A stretch of 64,000 nucleotides of DNA, from the NCBI GenBank assembly GCA_046292445.1, contig JBKBQT010000016.1, positions 1 through 64,000 of the forward strand, written 5' to 3'. The translations under genes and the position numbers were made by a program. Below, piece after piece: positions 51,101-58,825 of the stretch (the first letter of the stretch is position 1; each line of letters opens with the position of its first letter). The notes beneath the pieces were generated by a model. It saw only the letters and a list, made by a program, of their open reading frames with translations, was not told where the DNA came from and did not search any database. Source of the stretch: CALIZF01 sp046292445. GTDB lineage: Bacteria; Pseudomonadota; Alphaproteobacteria; Rhodobacterales; Rhodobacteraceae.

Positions 51101-51615
51101 CGCAGACGCTCCTGCCGCTCACGACCGGGCCGCATCCGGGCCCCGCCGCGGGCTGGGCCGGCACCGACGACCCGGCACGCCTTGCCGCGGCCCTGGCGGC
51201 GGCCATGCCGGCCGAGGCCCCGCTGCATGTCGCAGACCTGCCCGGACCGACGGGCGAATCCAACCGCCTCGCGACCCATCCCCGCGCACCCGTCCTCTGC
51301 CTCGGCCCCGGCGGCGCAGCGGCGGCGGCGCAGGCGGTAGCGATCCGCGCCCTCGGCGGCGCGGCCGTGACCGCAGCCGGCACGGTGCCGCCGGATGTGC
51401 TGGAAACCCTCGGCGGCTTCTCGGCCGTGCTCTGGTGGGGGGATGCGGCCACCGGCCGGCACTACGCCCGCGCCCTCGCCCGCCGCCCGGGCCCGATCCT
51501 GCAACTGGTCACGGAAATGCCGGCCGCCCACCACGCGACCCTCGAACGGCACGACTGCATCGACACCACGGCAGCCGGCGGCAACGCCGCCCTCCTTGCC
51601 GCCGCTGGGGGCTGA
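48118..51615 (+). CDS. putA: Bifunctional proline dehydrogenase / P5C dehydrogenase PutA (1165 aa)
   Basis: PutA oxidises proline to glutamate in two steps. The N-terminal part has the arm and proline dehydrogenase barrel (VAHSYDMLGEAA, VRLVKGAYWDSEIK and FATHNAHTMA). The aldehyde dehydrogenase part starts near 640, with IAPWNFPLAIFTGQIAAAL, catalytic Cys about 816 in SAGQRCSALRM, and QPFGGEGLSGTGPKAGG. A degenerate C-terminal aldehyde-dehydrogenase-like domain closes the protein. There is no N-terminal ribbon-helix-helix, so it is not its own repressor; the divergent PutR-type gene fits. ATG 48118 has the better GAGG spacing; 48112 is the alternative. Confidence 0.95.
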   Translation: MTTARAPIQPAPDPWAIIDGAARAPEGPLLGQLVAAAGLDAPARAAVAAHAADLVRAIRAGGGPGLMETVLAEYGLSTDEGVALMCLAEALLRVPDAATMDALIADKIAPGDWGRHLGRSASSLVNASTWALMLTGRVLDDRGAGADGGLAARLTGAVRRLGEPVIRAAVAAAMREMGRQFVLGETIAAAMARAAPDEDRGVAHSYDMLGEAARTGADAARYHAAYLAAIEAAAARAAIPAAPGVSVKLSALHPRYEAAQAARVLGDLAPRLGTLARRAAALGVPLTIDAEEADRLALSLRVVEAVLPDPALAGWDGFGVVVQAYGRRAGAVIDWLDALATRLDRRITVRLVKGAYWDSEIKRAQALGLESFPVLTRKPATDVSYIACARRLLQRTDRIYPQFATHNAHTMAAVLHIAAAEGVPLAAFEFQRLHGMGERLHAAVSARHGTRHRVYAPVGAHRDLLAYLVRRLLENGANSSFVNRIVDLSLPPETVAACPFAALGAAGTAENPAITPGAALFAPRRNARGWDIADGADRAALDAARAPFRESGFAAAPILADDAAGGEARRATRGIASPATGTPVGTVAEAGAADIAAALDAARPWAAEAASRAATLRRAADLMEADHGALLALLAREAGKTLPDALADLREAVDFLRYYADRAEMLGRPARGIVAAIAPWNFPLAIFTGQIAAALAAGNGVIAKPAEQTPLIAHRAVMLLRQAGVPGAALQCLPGAGPTVGAALTRDPRIAAVAFTGGTDTARSIRQAMADHLAPGAPLIAETGGLNAMIVDSTALPEQAVRDILASAFQSAGQRCSALRMLYVQAEIAPALTDMLTGAMAALTLGDPWDIATDIGPVIDEDAQGTLAAHVEAARQSGRLIAQGPAPSAGHFIAPALIRVGGIADLGGRETFGPVLHVATFPAGGIGSVIDAINATGYGLTFALHSRIDARVQDVLGRVRAGNRYINRNQIGAVVGSQPFGGEGLSGTGPKAGGPQTLLPLTTGPHPGPAAGWAGTDDPARLAAALAAAMPAEAPLHVADLPGPTGESNRLATHPRAPVLCLGPGGAAAAAQAVAIRALGGAAVTAAGTVPPDVLETLGGFSAVLWWGDAATGRHYARALARRPGPILQLVTEMPAAHHATLERHDCIDTTAAGGNAALLAAAGG

Positions 51616-51618
51616 GAC

Positions 51619-51647
51619 GATCCGGCGTTGACGCGGGCGGCCGGATC
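51619..51647 (+). other. Hairpin between putA and the rhomboid gene
   Basis: The arms GATCCGGC and GCCGGATC pair perfectly around 13 bases, 3 bases after the putA stop. No T-run follows, so readthrough to the next gene, 47 bases from putA, is possible. Confidence 0.35.
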
Positions 51648-51662
51648 GGAAACGCTGCCGCC

Positions 51663-52409
51663 ATGTTTCCGATCCGCGATCACAACCCCTCGGGCCGCAC
51701 GCCCTATGTCACCTGGGCCCTCATCGCGGTCAATGTCGCGGTATTCTTGCTCTACTGGCCCTTCCTGACGACCGAACTGGAAACCTACCGCTTCTTCGTG
51801 ACTTGGGGCGTCGTGCCTGATGCGGTCACGCGCGGCCTCGACTGGCACACCCTGCTCACATCGATGTTCCTGCACGGCGGCTGGATGCATTTGGCGGGCA
51901 ACATGCTGTTCCTGTGGATCTTCGGCGACAACATGGAGGATGCCTTCGGCCACGCAGGGTTTCTGGGCTTCTACCTCTGCGCCGGCCTCGCGGCGGCGGG
52001 GCTGCAAATCGCGGCCGATCCCGGATCGCCGATCCCGATGGTCGGCGCCTCGGGCGCCATCGCGGGCGTGCTGGGCGGATACCTCCTCCTTTACCCGCGG
52101 GCGCGGGTCGATGTGCTGATCATCCTCATCATCTTCTTCCGCGTGCTGCCGGTCCCGGCATGGCTGATGCTCGGCCTGTGGTTCATGTTCCAGATCGTCG
52201 GCGGGCTCAACACACCCTCGGACGCGGGCGGCGTCGCCTACTGGGCCCATGCCGGCGGTTTCCTCGCGGGCCTCGCACTGACCGTGCCCGGCTGGCTGCG
52301 CCGCGGCGGACCGCGCTACTGGACGCGCACCCATGGCGCGCCGCCCCACCCCGAGGCCGCCTATCCGCTCGCGCGCAGCTCCGTCCCCACGGTCCGCCGC
52401 CGCCGCTGA
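51663..52409 (+). CDS. Rhomboid-family intramembrane serine protease (248 aa)
   Basis: Rhomboid proteases cleave membrane proteins within the bilayer. The catalytic serine is about residue 130 in GASGAIAG and the histidine about 196 in AHAGGFLAG. The MFLHGGWMHLAGNMLFLWIF loop, with its conserved HxxxN, is present. Six membrane helices are visible. The N-terminus MFPIRDHNPSGRTPYVTW is typical of this alphaproteobacterial subgroup. It follows putA closely; functional linkage is not expected. Substrates are unknown. Confidence 0.92.
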   Translation: MFPIRDHNPSGRTPYVTWALIAVNVAVFLLYWPFLTTELETYRFFVTWGVVPDAVTRGLDWHTLLTSMFLHGGWMHLAGNMLFLWIFGDNMEDAFGHAGFLGFYLCAGLAAAGLQIAADPGSPIPMVGASGAIAGVLGGYLLLYPRARVDVLIILIIFFRVLPVPAWLMLGLWFMFQIVGGLNTPSDAGGVAYWAHAGGFLAGLALTVPGWLRRGGPRYWTRTHGAPPHPEAAYPLARSSVPTVRRRR

Positions 52410-52428
52410 TGCGCCCGGCCCCGATTTC

Positions 52429-52569
52429 GGGAGCCTCCGGCGGGGATATTTGAGCCAGCCTGAAAGTTGCGCGGTCGCGCCCGGGCTTGTCCGGCTTTGC
52501 GCGCGACCGCAGTCCGCGCCCGTCGGTTGCGGCTTCAGGCTGGCTCAAATATCCCCGCCGGAGGCTCCC
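52429..52569. repeat. Palindromic element with perfect 36-bp arms, copy 1
   Basis: The arms 52429-52464 and 52534-52569 are exact reverse complements, with core GGAGCCTCCGGCGGGGATA. The 69-base loop has its own 10-bp stem (52471-52480 with 52501-52510). It lies between the rhomboid and inositol-phosphatase genes, which converge, so it may end transcription from both sides. A sister copy is at 56071-56172. Confidence 0.9.
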
Positions 52570-52605
52570 GCAGCCGACTGCCCGCACGCGGCCGGGCGAA
52601 CGTGC

Positions 52606-53391
52606 CTAGCCGCGGATGATGGCGGCAAAGGGATCAAACAGGGCTGCGTTGCCGGCGAGGATCGCCCCGTCGTCGAACGGCTTGCCGCCCGCGCGCACCG
52701 GCCCGACGAACCCGCCCGCCTCGCGCACGAGGATCATGCCCGCCGCCATGTCCCAGGCGTTGATCCCGCGTTCCCAGTAGCCGTCGAGCCGCCCCGCCGC
52801 CACATACGCCAGATCGAGCGCCGCCGCGCCCCAGCGGCGCACCCCGGCGCAGACCGGCATCAGCCTTGCGAGATCCTGGAGCGTCGCCGGCAGCGTGCCG
52901 CGCCCGCCGAAGGGGACGCCGGTGGCGAAGATCGCCTCGATCATCTCCTTGCGGCCCGACACGCGCATGCGGCGGTCGTTCATCCAAGCGCCCTGGCCCT
53001 TCTCGGCCCAGAACATCTCGTCCTTGGCCGGGTCGTAGACCACGCCCGCCACCACCTCGCCGCGGTGTTCCAGTGCGATCGAGATCGCCCAGTGCGGCAG
53101 GCCGTGCAGGAAATTGGTCGTCCCGTCGAGCGGGTCGACGATCCAGCGCCGCGTCGGATCCTCGCCCGCCGTCCCGCCGGTTTCCTCGCCCAGCCAGCCG
53201 TAGGTCGGACGCCCGCCGAGCAGTTCCTCCTTGATGATGCGTTCCGCCTCGCGGTCGGCGCGGCTGACGAAATCGCCCGGCCCCTTGGACGAGACCTGCA
53301 GGTTCTCGACCTCGCGGAAATCCTTCACGAGGCTGCGCGCCGCCTTGCGGGCAGCCTTGATCATCAGATTGAGGTTCGCGCTGCCTTGCAT
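52606..53391 (-). CDS. suhB: Inositol-1-monophosphatase family protein (261 aa)
   Basis: A magnesium-dependent phosphatase of the IMPase/SuhB family. The metal-binding motifs are GWLGEETGG (about 65-73), IVDPLDGTTNFLHGLPHW (about 83-100), and NAWDMAAGMILVREAGG in the C-terminal half. Length is standard. The ATG at 53391 follows GGAGA; upstream open frame to 53568 is not coding. The protein dephosphorylates inositol phosphates and, in E. coli, SuhB also assists rRNA antitermination. Which role applies here is unknown. Confidence 0.92.
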   Translation of the reverse strand: MQGSANLNLMIKAARKAARSLVKDFREVENLQVSSKGPGDFVSRADREAERIIKEELLGGRPTYGWLGEETGGTAGEDPTRRWIVDPLDGTTNFLHGLPHWAISIALEHRGEVVAGVVYDPAKDEMFWAEKGQGAWMNDRRMRVSGRKEMIEAIFATGVPFGGRGTLPATLQDLARLMPVCAGVRRWGAAALDLAYVAAGRLDGYWERGINAWDMAAGMILVREAGGFVGPVRAGGKPFDDGAILAGNAALFDPFAAIIRG

Positions 53392-53570
53392 CGGGGTCTC
53401 CGCCGGTTCGGGGGCGGTATAGGCGGCCGGACCGTGAAAGGAAAGCGGGGCATCGGGGCGACAGGTGCGTTGACAAGCCCGTGATCGGCCGAAACTCGGC
53501 CCGCGCAGGCGCCGTTGTTCTTGGCACGAGGATGCGGGACTGGCCCGCACCCCAGTCGGAGGAACCATCC

Positions 53571-54116
53571 ATGTCCAACCGGATCGCCCTTGCCGCCGCC
53601 CTGATGCTCGCGGCCGCCTCGGCCCATGCTGCGAACCCGATGGTCGGCGGCGCGCCGATGTTCGTCGAGCGGAACATCGTCGAGAATGCCGTGAACTCGG
53701 CCGATCACACCACGCTTGTCGCCGCCGTGCAGGCGGCCGGCCTCGTCGAGGCGCTGCAGACGCCCGGCCCCTTCACCGTTTTCGCCCCGGTCAACGCCGC
53801 CTTCGCCGCGCTGCCTGCGGGCACGGTCGAGACGCTGCTGAAGCCCGAGAACAAGGCGATGCTGCAAAAAGTGCTGACCGCCCATGTCGTTGCCGGCAAG
53901 CTGAACGCCGACGACCTGCGCCGCCGCGCGGCGCGCGACCGCAACGGGTTCGTGCACCTCACGACGCTGTCGGGCGACGCCCTGTCGGTGCAGGTGCGCG
54001 GCAACACGATCCGCGTGTTCTCGGAATCGCGCGATGTGGGGACCGTGACGATCGCCGATGTCAACCAGTCGAACGGGGTGATCCACGTCGTCGATACCGT
54101 GCTCGTGCCGAAGTGA
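53571..54116 (+). CDS. Secreted fasciclin-domain protein (181 aa)
   Basis: A single-domain fasciclin (FAS1) protein. A signal peptide (MSNRIALAAALMLAAASAHA) is followed by NIVENAVNSADHTTLVAAVQ, the FTVFAPVNAAFAALP core (about 68-82), LTAHVVAGKL, and the terminal IHVVDTVLVPK. Such proteins mediate adhesion or stress-related surface functions. A strong GGAGGA lies ahead of the ATG. A TTGACA hexamer is 100 bases upstream (53470), but without a clear -10. The gene is divergent from suhB and convergent with metR. Confidence 0.92.
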   Translation: MSNRIALAAALMLAAASAHAANPMVGGAPMFVERNIVENAVNSADHTTLVAAVQAAGLVEALQTPGPFTVFAPVNAAFAALPAGTVETLLKPENKAMLQKVLTAHVVAGKLNADDLRRRAARDRNGFVHLTTLSGDALSVQVRGNTIRVFSESRDVGTVTIADVNQSNGVIHVVDTVLVPK

Positions 54117-54185
54117 GGCATGGGCCGGGGCCGGCCTTCGGGCCGGCTCCTGACATTGACCGACCGATGCAGCACCAAGCCGGCC

Positions 54186-55088
54186 TCAGGCGCGCTGGAG
54201 CTTGACCGGCTCGGACCGGCCCAGCCGCAGGAAATGCGCCATGAAGGGCTGCGCCGCATCCGCATCGCGCGTGGCGGCGTAGAGCCGCTTGACCGGCCGC
54301 CCCGCCAGCGGGCGGGTCACGAAATCGGTGTTGCTGCGCACCTCGCGCAACACCCAGTCGGGCAGCACCGCCACCCCCCGGTCGGCCGCGACCAGCATCA
54401 GGATCACCGCCGTCAGCTCGACCGGGCGGATGGCCCGCGGCTCCACCCGCGCGGGGACCAGAAGCTCGGTGAACACATCCAGCCGGCTCTTCTCGACCGG
54501 ATAGGCGATCAGGACCTGATCGCGGAAATCCTCGGCCGCGATCTCGTCCCTGGCCGCCAGCGGATTGCTCGCCGCGGCGATGAACCGCGGCTCGTAGTCG
54601 AAGAGCGGGTTGAACGTCACCCCCTCGAGCGGCTCGGGATCGGACGAGATCACGACATCCACCTCCTCCCTCATCAGCGCCGGCAGGGCGGTGAAGGCAA
54701 GCCCCGGGCGGATATCCACATCCACCTCGGGCCAGGCGCGGCGGAACTGTTCCAGCACCGGAAAAAGCCAGTCGAAACAGGCATGGCACTCGATCGCGAT
54801 GTGCAGCCGCCCCGTCTTGCCCTGCCGAAGGGCGCGGAATTCCTCCTCCAGCGCCGCAATCTCGGGCAGCACCCGCTCGGCCGCGCGCAGCATCCGCATG
54901 CCCGCCGCCGAAAGCCGCATCGGCTTGGCGCGGCGCACGAACAGCTCCACCCCCGCCTGATCCTCGAGGCCCTTGACCTGATGCGACAAGGCGGACTGGG
55001 TCATGTTCAGCACCTCGGCCGCCCGCGCAAGGCCACCGGCGGAATGGATGGCGCGGATCGTCCGCAAGTGGCGCAACTCGATATGCAT
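54186..55088 (-). CDS. metR: LysR-family regulator MetR-like (300 aa)
   Basis: A LysR-type regulator. The N-terminal helix-turn-helix is in LRTIRAIHSAGGLARAAEVL and MTQSALSHQVKGLEDQ (about 8-45). The effector domain has ECHACFDWLFPVLEQFR (about 99-115), a signature of MetR, the homocysteine-responsive activator of methionine genes. It is divergent from metF with 86 bp between them, and the spacer contains two TGAA-N5-TTCA-like boxes. Autoregulation and control of metF are likely. Confidence 0.9.
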   Translation of the reverse strand: MHIELRHLRTIRAIHSAGGLARAAEVLNMTQSALSHQVKGLEDQAGVELFVRRAKPMRLSAAGMRMLRAAERVLPEIAALEEEFRALRQGKTGRLHIAIECHACFDWLFPVLEQFRRAWPEVDVDIRPGLAFTALPALMREEVDVVISSDPEPLEGVTFNPLFDYEPRFIAAASNPLAARDEIAAEDFRDQVLIAYPVEKSRLDVFTELLVPARVEPRAIRPVELTAVILMLVAADRGVAVLPDWVLREVRSNTDFVTRPLAGRPVKRLYAATRDADAAQPFMAHFLRLGRSEPVKLQRA

Positions 55089-55131
55089 GAACCGCCCTCA
55101 TGTTGGACTTGAAGATTATGAGTTTGTCTCA
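55088..55131. promoter_or_regulatory. Two MetR-like boxes between metR and metF
   Basis: TGAACCGCCCTCA (55088-55100) and TGAGTTTGTCTCA (55119-55131) both fit the T-N11-A rule for LysR regulators and resemble the E. coli MetR site TGAA-N5-TTCA, with one and two changes. The centres are 31 bp apart, about three helical turns. Confidence 0.5.
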
Positions 55132-55174
55132 CAAGGCCACAGGATGCGACAAGATGGGAAACAGGAGTCATCTC

Positions 55175-56041
55175 ATGCCCGCACCGCGCATCTCGTTCGA
55201 GTTCTTCCCCCCCAGAACGCTCGATGCCGCGTTCCGGCTGTGGGAAACGGTGCAGATGCTCGCCCCGCTCCAGCCCGGCTTCGTCAGCGTGACCTACGGC
55301 GCCGGCGGAACGACGCGTCAGTTGACGCACGAGGCGGTCGAGGCGATCGGGCGGCACTACGGCCTGAACGTCGCCGCCCACCTGACCTGCGTCGAGCAAT
55401 CCCGCGCCGAAACGCTCGCCATCGCCGATGCCTATGCCGCGGCAGGCGTGCGGGAGATCGTCGCCCTGCGCGGCGATGCGCCGAAGGGCGCGAGCCGGTT
55501 CACCCCGCACCCGGACGGATTTGCCTCGTCCGTCGAGCTTGTGGAGGCCCTGGCGGCAACCGGCAAGTTCACGCTGCGTGTGGGCGCCTACCCGGAACGC
55601 CACCCCGACAGCGCCGATACCGCGGCCGATGTCGCCTGGCTCAAGCGCAAGATCGATGCCGGGGCCTCGTCGGCGATAACCCAGTTCTTCTTCGAGGCCG
55701 AGACATTCCTTCGCTTCCGCGATGCCTGCGCCGATGCCGGGATCACGGCGCCGATCCTTCCGGGCATCCTGCCGATCGAGAACTGGGACGGCGCCAAACG
55801 CTTTGCCCTGCGCTGCGGGTCCGATGTTCCGCGCTGGATGGACGATGCCTTCACCACCGCGAAACGCGATGGGCGCGAGGACCTGCTCGCCGTAGCCATC
55901 TGCACCGAGCTTTGCGACCGCCTCCTGTCCGAGGGTGTCGAGGATCTGCACTTCTACACCCTCAACCGTCCGCATCTGACGCGCGATGTCTGCCACGCGC
56001 TCGGGGTCGCCCCGCAGACCGGCCTGCAGAAGGTCGCCTGA
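55175..56041 (+). CDS. metF: 5,10-Methylenetetrahydrofolate reductase (288 aa)
   Basis: MetF reduces methylenetetrahydrofolate to 5-methyltetrahydrofolate, the methyl donor for methionine synthesis. The opening ISFEFFPPRT has the catalytic glutamate. VSVTYGAGGTTR, HLTCVEQSR, ALRGDAP and ITQFFFEAETFLRF are the flavin and substrate motifs. Length is normal. The ATG at 55175 follows AGGAG; two in-frame ATGs upstream (55118 and 55154) are less suited. It is divergent from metR. A palindromic repeat lies after its stop. Confidence 0.97.
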   Translation: MPAPRISFEFFPPRTLDAAFRLWETVQMLAPLQPGFVSVTYGAGGTTRQLTHEAVEAIGRHYGLNVAAHLTCVEQSRAETLAIADAYAAAGVREIVALRGDAPKGASRFTPHPDGFASSVELVEALAATGKFTLRVGAYPERHPDSADTAADVAWLKRKIDAGASSAITQFFFEAETFLRFRDACADAGITAPILPGILPIENWDGAKRFALRCGSDVPRWMDDAFTTAKRDGREDLLAVAICTELCDRLLSEGVEDLHFYTLNRPHLTRDVCHALGVAPQTGLQKVA

Positions 56042-56070
56042 CGCCGCCAGCCCGCGGCAGCGCTTCGGGA

Positions 56071-56172
56071 TTCAGGCTGGCCCAAATATCCCCGCCGGAG
56101 GCTCCCCAACCCGCCACCGGCGCAAGGTTCGAGTGCGGGAGCCTCCGGCGGGGATATTTGGGCCAGCCTGAA
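56071..56172. repeat. Palindromic element with perfect 36-bp arms, copy 2
   Basis: The arms 56071-56106 and 56137-56172 are exact reverse complements around a 30-base loop. They match copy 1 (52429-52569) except one base pair: both arms changed together (A-T to G-C), keeping the stem perfect. It sits between the convergent metF and P450 genes and may end both transcripts. Confidence 0.9.
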
Positions 56173-56195
56173 GCCGTAATGGCAGTCCCTGGGCC

Positions 56196-57548
56196 TCATC
56201 GGCGCGCAGCAAGGTGCAGTCGGATGCCATCGCGCGCGCGTACGGTCAGATGGGCGACCGGCACCGGGGGCGGGCCCTCGGGGGCGAGTGTGAAGGCGGC
56301 GGCGATCTGCGCGAGGAGGAGCGTGCCCTCAACCATGGCGAAGCCTGAGCCCGGGCAGACGCGCGGGCCGGCCGAGAAGGGGATATAGGCGTCGCGGGCG
56401 CAGCGGCGCGTCTCGGCGCGCGACCAGCGGTCGGGATCGAAACCGTCGGGGTCGGGCCAGAGCCGTTCGTGCCGGTGCAGGTGCCAGGGCGACAACACGA
56501 TCTGGGCGGCCGGGCGGACCGGGCGGGCGCGGAAGGTCTCGGGGCGGATCGTCTCGCGCACCATCATCGGCACCGGCGGATAGAGGCGCAGCGCCTCGCG
56601 CAGCACATCGCGCGTGAAGCGGAGGCGGGCAAGGCCGGCGAATGTCGGGTCGGCGGCGAAGGCGGCGCCCTCGGCTGCGACGCGCGCCTGCGCTTCGGGG
56701 TGGGTGGCGAGCAGGTAGAGCGACCAGGCTAGGGCCGAGGCCGATGTCTCGTGCCCTGCGAGAAAGAAGATCGCGACCTGGTCGACCATCTCGGCCGCGT
56801 CGAACGCTGCGCCCGTGACCGGATCGGCCGTGGTCATGATCTTGGTTGCAAGATCGTCCGGGGCGGTGCCCGCGGCGATGGCCGCCATGCGGTCGGCCGT
56901 CAGCCCGGCGATCAGGGCCCGGATCGACCGGGCCGCCCGGCGCGTGCCGCGCCGGTGCGGGCGCGGCAACCAGCGCGGCAGGGGCAGGAAGGCCGCGAGG
57001 TTCAGGATCGGCTGATTGCGCTGGTAGAGCCGGAACTGGACAAAGACCTCGGTCGCGACATGATGCTCGATCGGGATCGAGAAGAGTGTGCGGAAGATGA
57101 CGTCGGCGGCGGCATGGCTCGCCTCGGCCTCGATCTCGATCGTGCCGGGCGCGCGCGCGGCGAGGCGCGCGACCGCCGCCGCGGCGGCCGCCCGCATCGC
57201 GGGGAAGGTATCGCGCAGCCGGCCGCCCTCGAAGGCCGGGTCGATGATGCGGCGCTGGCGCTTCCATGTCTCGCCGTTGGTGACGAAGACCGAATTGCCC
57301 AGCAGCGGCGCCAGCCCCTCGCGGATGCGGTTCGATTTGGGAAAGTCGTCCGGGCGCTGCTTGAGGACGAGCGCCACAAGGGCGGGATCGTTGCACAGGT
57401 AGCTGCGGAAGAACGGCGTGCGGAACTCGGCCATCCAGGCACGGTAGAGGCGCGCGGGCTGGGCCGAGAGGAGGTCGGCCCGGAAAAGGCGCAGGTAGCG
57501 CCAGAGGCTCACCCGGTCGGGCCGGCTTGCCGGTTTTGGCGGGATCAT
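56196..57548 (-). CDS. Cytochrome P450 (450 aa)
   Basis: A soluble bacterial P450 monooxygenase. The I-helix oxygen motif reads LAGHETSASALAW, the ExxR motif is EALR, and the heme loop FSAGPRVCPGSGFAMVEG has its cysteine thiolate at about 398. No N-terminal membrane anchor is seen. The layout resembles CYP families that act on fatty acids or terpenes, but the substrate is unknown. The ATG overlaps the stop of the upstream hydrolase (ATGA), implying joint expression. No ferredoxin or reductase gene is beside it. Confidence 0.93.
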   Translation of the reverse strand: MIPPKPASRPDRVSLWRYLRLFRADLLSAQPARLYRAWMAEFRTPFFRSYLCNDPALVALVLKQRPDDFPKSNRIREGLAPLLGNSVFVTNGETWKRQRRIIDPAFEGGRLRDTFPAMRAAAAAAVARLAARAPGTIEIEAEASHAAADVIFRTLFSIPIEHHVATEVFVQFRLYQRNQPILNLAAFLPLPRWLPRPHRRGTRRAARSIRALIAGLTADRMAAIAAGTAPDDLATKIMTTADPVTGAAFDAAEMVDQVAIFFLAGHETSASALAWSLYLLATHPEAQARVAAEGAAFAADPTFAGLARLRFTRDVLREALRLYPPVPMMVRETIRPETFRARPVRPAAQIVLSPWHLHRHERLWPDPDGFDPDRWSRAETRRCARDAYIPFSAGPRVCPGSGFAMVEGTLLLAQIAAAFTLAPEGPPPVPVAHLTVRARDGIRLHLAARR

Positions 57549-58774
57549 GCGGCCCGGGCGCCCTGGCGCGAGGTATAGCCAGAGGTCGGGGTCTCGATCC
57601 GGCTTTTCGACGGCGGGCGGCCGGCATAGCGGGCCGCGAGGGTCTGCGGGCCGGCGGTGGTGCGGAAATAGTCGTAGTCGTCGGCATGGCCGGGCAGGTT
57701 GTCGAAGGCGCAGAGATACTGGAAGTGCAGCCGGAAGAAGCGCCAGCGCAGCCGTTTCCATGTCGCGGGCTTCAGCGACCGGGTGAAGGCGCAGGAGAGC
57801 ACGAGGGGCCAGCGTTTGCCTTCGGGTGCAACGCCCGTCACCGCCACCGGATCGCAGAGCGCGAAGGCGCAGCCGTCGCCGGGGGCGGTCACATCGACCC
57901 AGGCGATGGCATCCGACCCCGCGAGAAGGCGCAAATCGGCGCGCAGGCGGTCGGCCCGCGGCAGGAAGGACGCCATCGGCACCGACTGGCCGAGCGTCAG
58001 GAGCGACAGGGCCGTGCCATCCGCCGGTCGGCCGCCGCGCAACAGGTCGGCCAGTACCGAGATCGCGAGATGCGCGCCGGTGGAATGGCCGACCACCAGC
58101 ACCTCGTCCGCCCCGCCCGCGAGCGCGGCGTGGATGCGCTGGCGGAAATCGACCAGCCGTGCCTCGAGCGCGGCCGGATAGGCGCCGCCGTCCTGCGCCG
58201 TGAAGGCCAAATCATGCATCAGGTAATAGACGAACAGCCGCGCGTCCCACTGGCGGAAGATCGCCAGCACAGCCCAGATCGCCCCAGCCGCGATCACCCC
58301 GCCCGCCCAGCCCGGCAGGGCCAGCACCGCCAGCCGCCAGGCGCCCCAGCCGGCCAGCAGCGCCAGCGCCAGTTGCACAAGAAGCATGGCAACGGGGTAG
58401 AAGCCGGCAAGGATCGGCCCCTTGCGCAGACGGGCGAGGCGAAACACCGCCCCCGAGCCGAAATAGACCCCGATCACCGCCAGCATCTGCAGGTAGGTCG
58501 CGCCGAGCCCCTGCGCCATGGAGACCCGGACGATGTCTGACCAGGTCAGAACCTCGAATTCTGTCTCGACCCGTGCGCCGTCGATCTCGGCGCGGACATG
58601 CCAGCCGTATCCCTGCCCTGTGCGGGCCCGCACGGCGAGCGTATAGCCCGACAGTGCCGCCTGGGCCGCGCCCTCCTTGCGGTAGAGTTCGCGGTAGCGG
58701 CGGGGGTGGAACGGATCGTAGCCGGGGATGTAGAACACCCGCCGCCGCCGGACCTCTGCGCGTCGCTTGGTCAT
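57545..58774 (-). CDS. Membrane-associated alpha/beta-hydrolase-like protein (409 aa)
   Basis: I cannot assign a named family. An N-terminal soluble part (FYIPGYDPFHPRRYRELY) is followed by two or three membrane helices (about 95-175, including AVIGVYFGSGAVF and LLVQLALALLAGWGAW). A C-terminal part has the nucleophile elbow VVGHSTGAHLAISVLADLL (catalytic serine near 230). The first PGYD stretch also resembles an alpha/beta-hydrolase start, so membrane segments appear inserted in a hydrolase fold. Start 58774 is preferred over 58798 on ribosome-site grounds. It is coupled to the P450 by overlapping stop and start. Confidence 0.75.
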   Translation of the reverse strand: MTKRRAEVRRRRVFYIPGYDPFHPRRYRELYRKEGAAQAALSGYTLAVRARTGQGYGWHVRAEIDGARVETEFEVLTWSDIVRVSMAQGLGATYLQMLAVIGVYFGSGAVFRLARLRKGPILAGFYPVAMLLVQLALALLAGWGAWRLAVLALPGWAGGVIAAGAIWAVLAIFRQWDARLFVYYLMHDLAFTAQDGGAYPAALEARLVDFRQRIHAALAGGADEVLVVGHSTGAHLAISVLADLLRGGRPADGTALSLLTLGQSVPMASFLPRADRLRADLRLLAGSDAIAWVDVTAPGDGCAFALCDPVAVTGVAPEGKRWPLVLSCAFTRSLKPATWKRLRWRFFRLHFQYLCAFDNLPGHADDYDYFRTTAGPQTLAARYAGRPPSKSRIETPTSGYTSRQGARAA

Positions 58775-58825
58775 CCATCGCCCCTTTGCCTCGAGCATAC
58801 CCGGGGATTGGGGCAGAACTAAGCC

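Noticed and set aside
48085..51552. A 1155-codon minus-strand frame opposite putA
   Set aside because: It mirrors the putA reading frame, is Arg/Gly/His-rich without domains, and has no ribosome site.
53519..53536. A sigma-54-like promoter (TTGGCACGAGGATGCGG) upstream of the fasciclin gene
   Set aside because: The distance between GG and GC is one base too short for sigma-54, which tolerates little spacing change. The downstream element is also off consensus.
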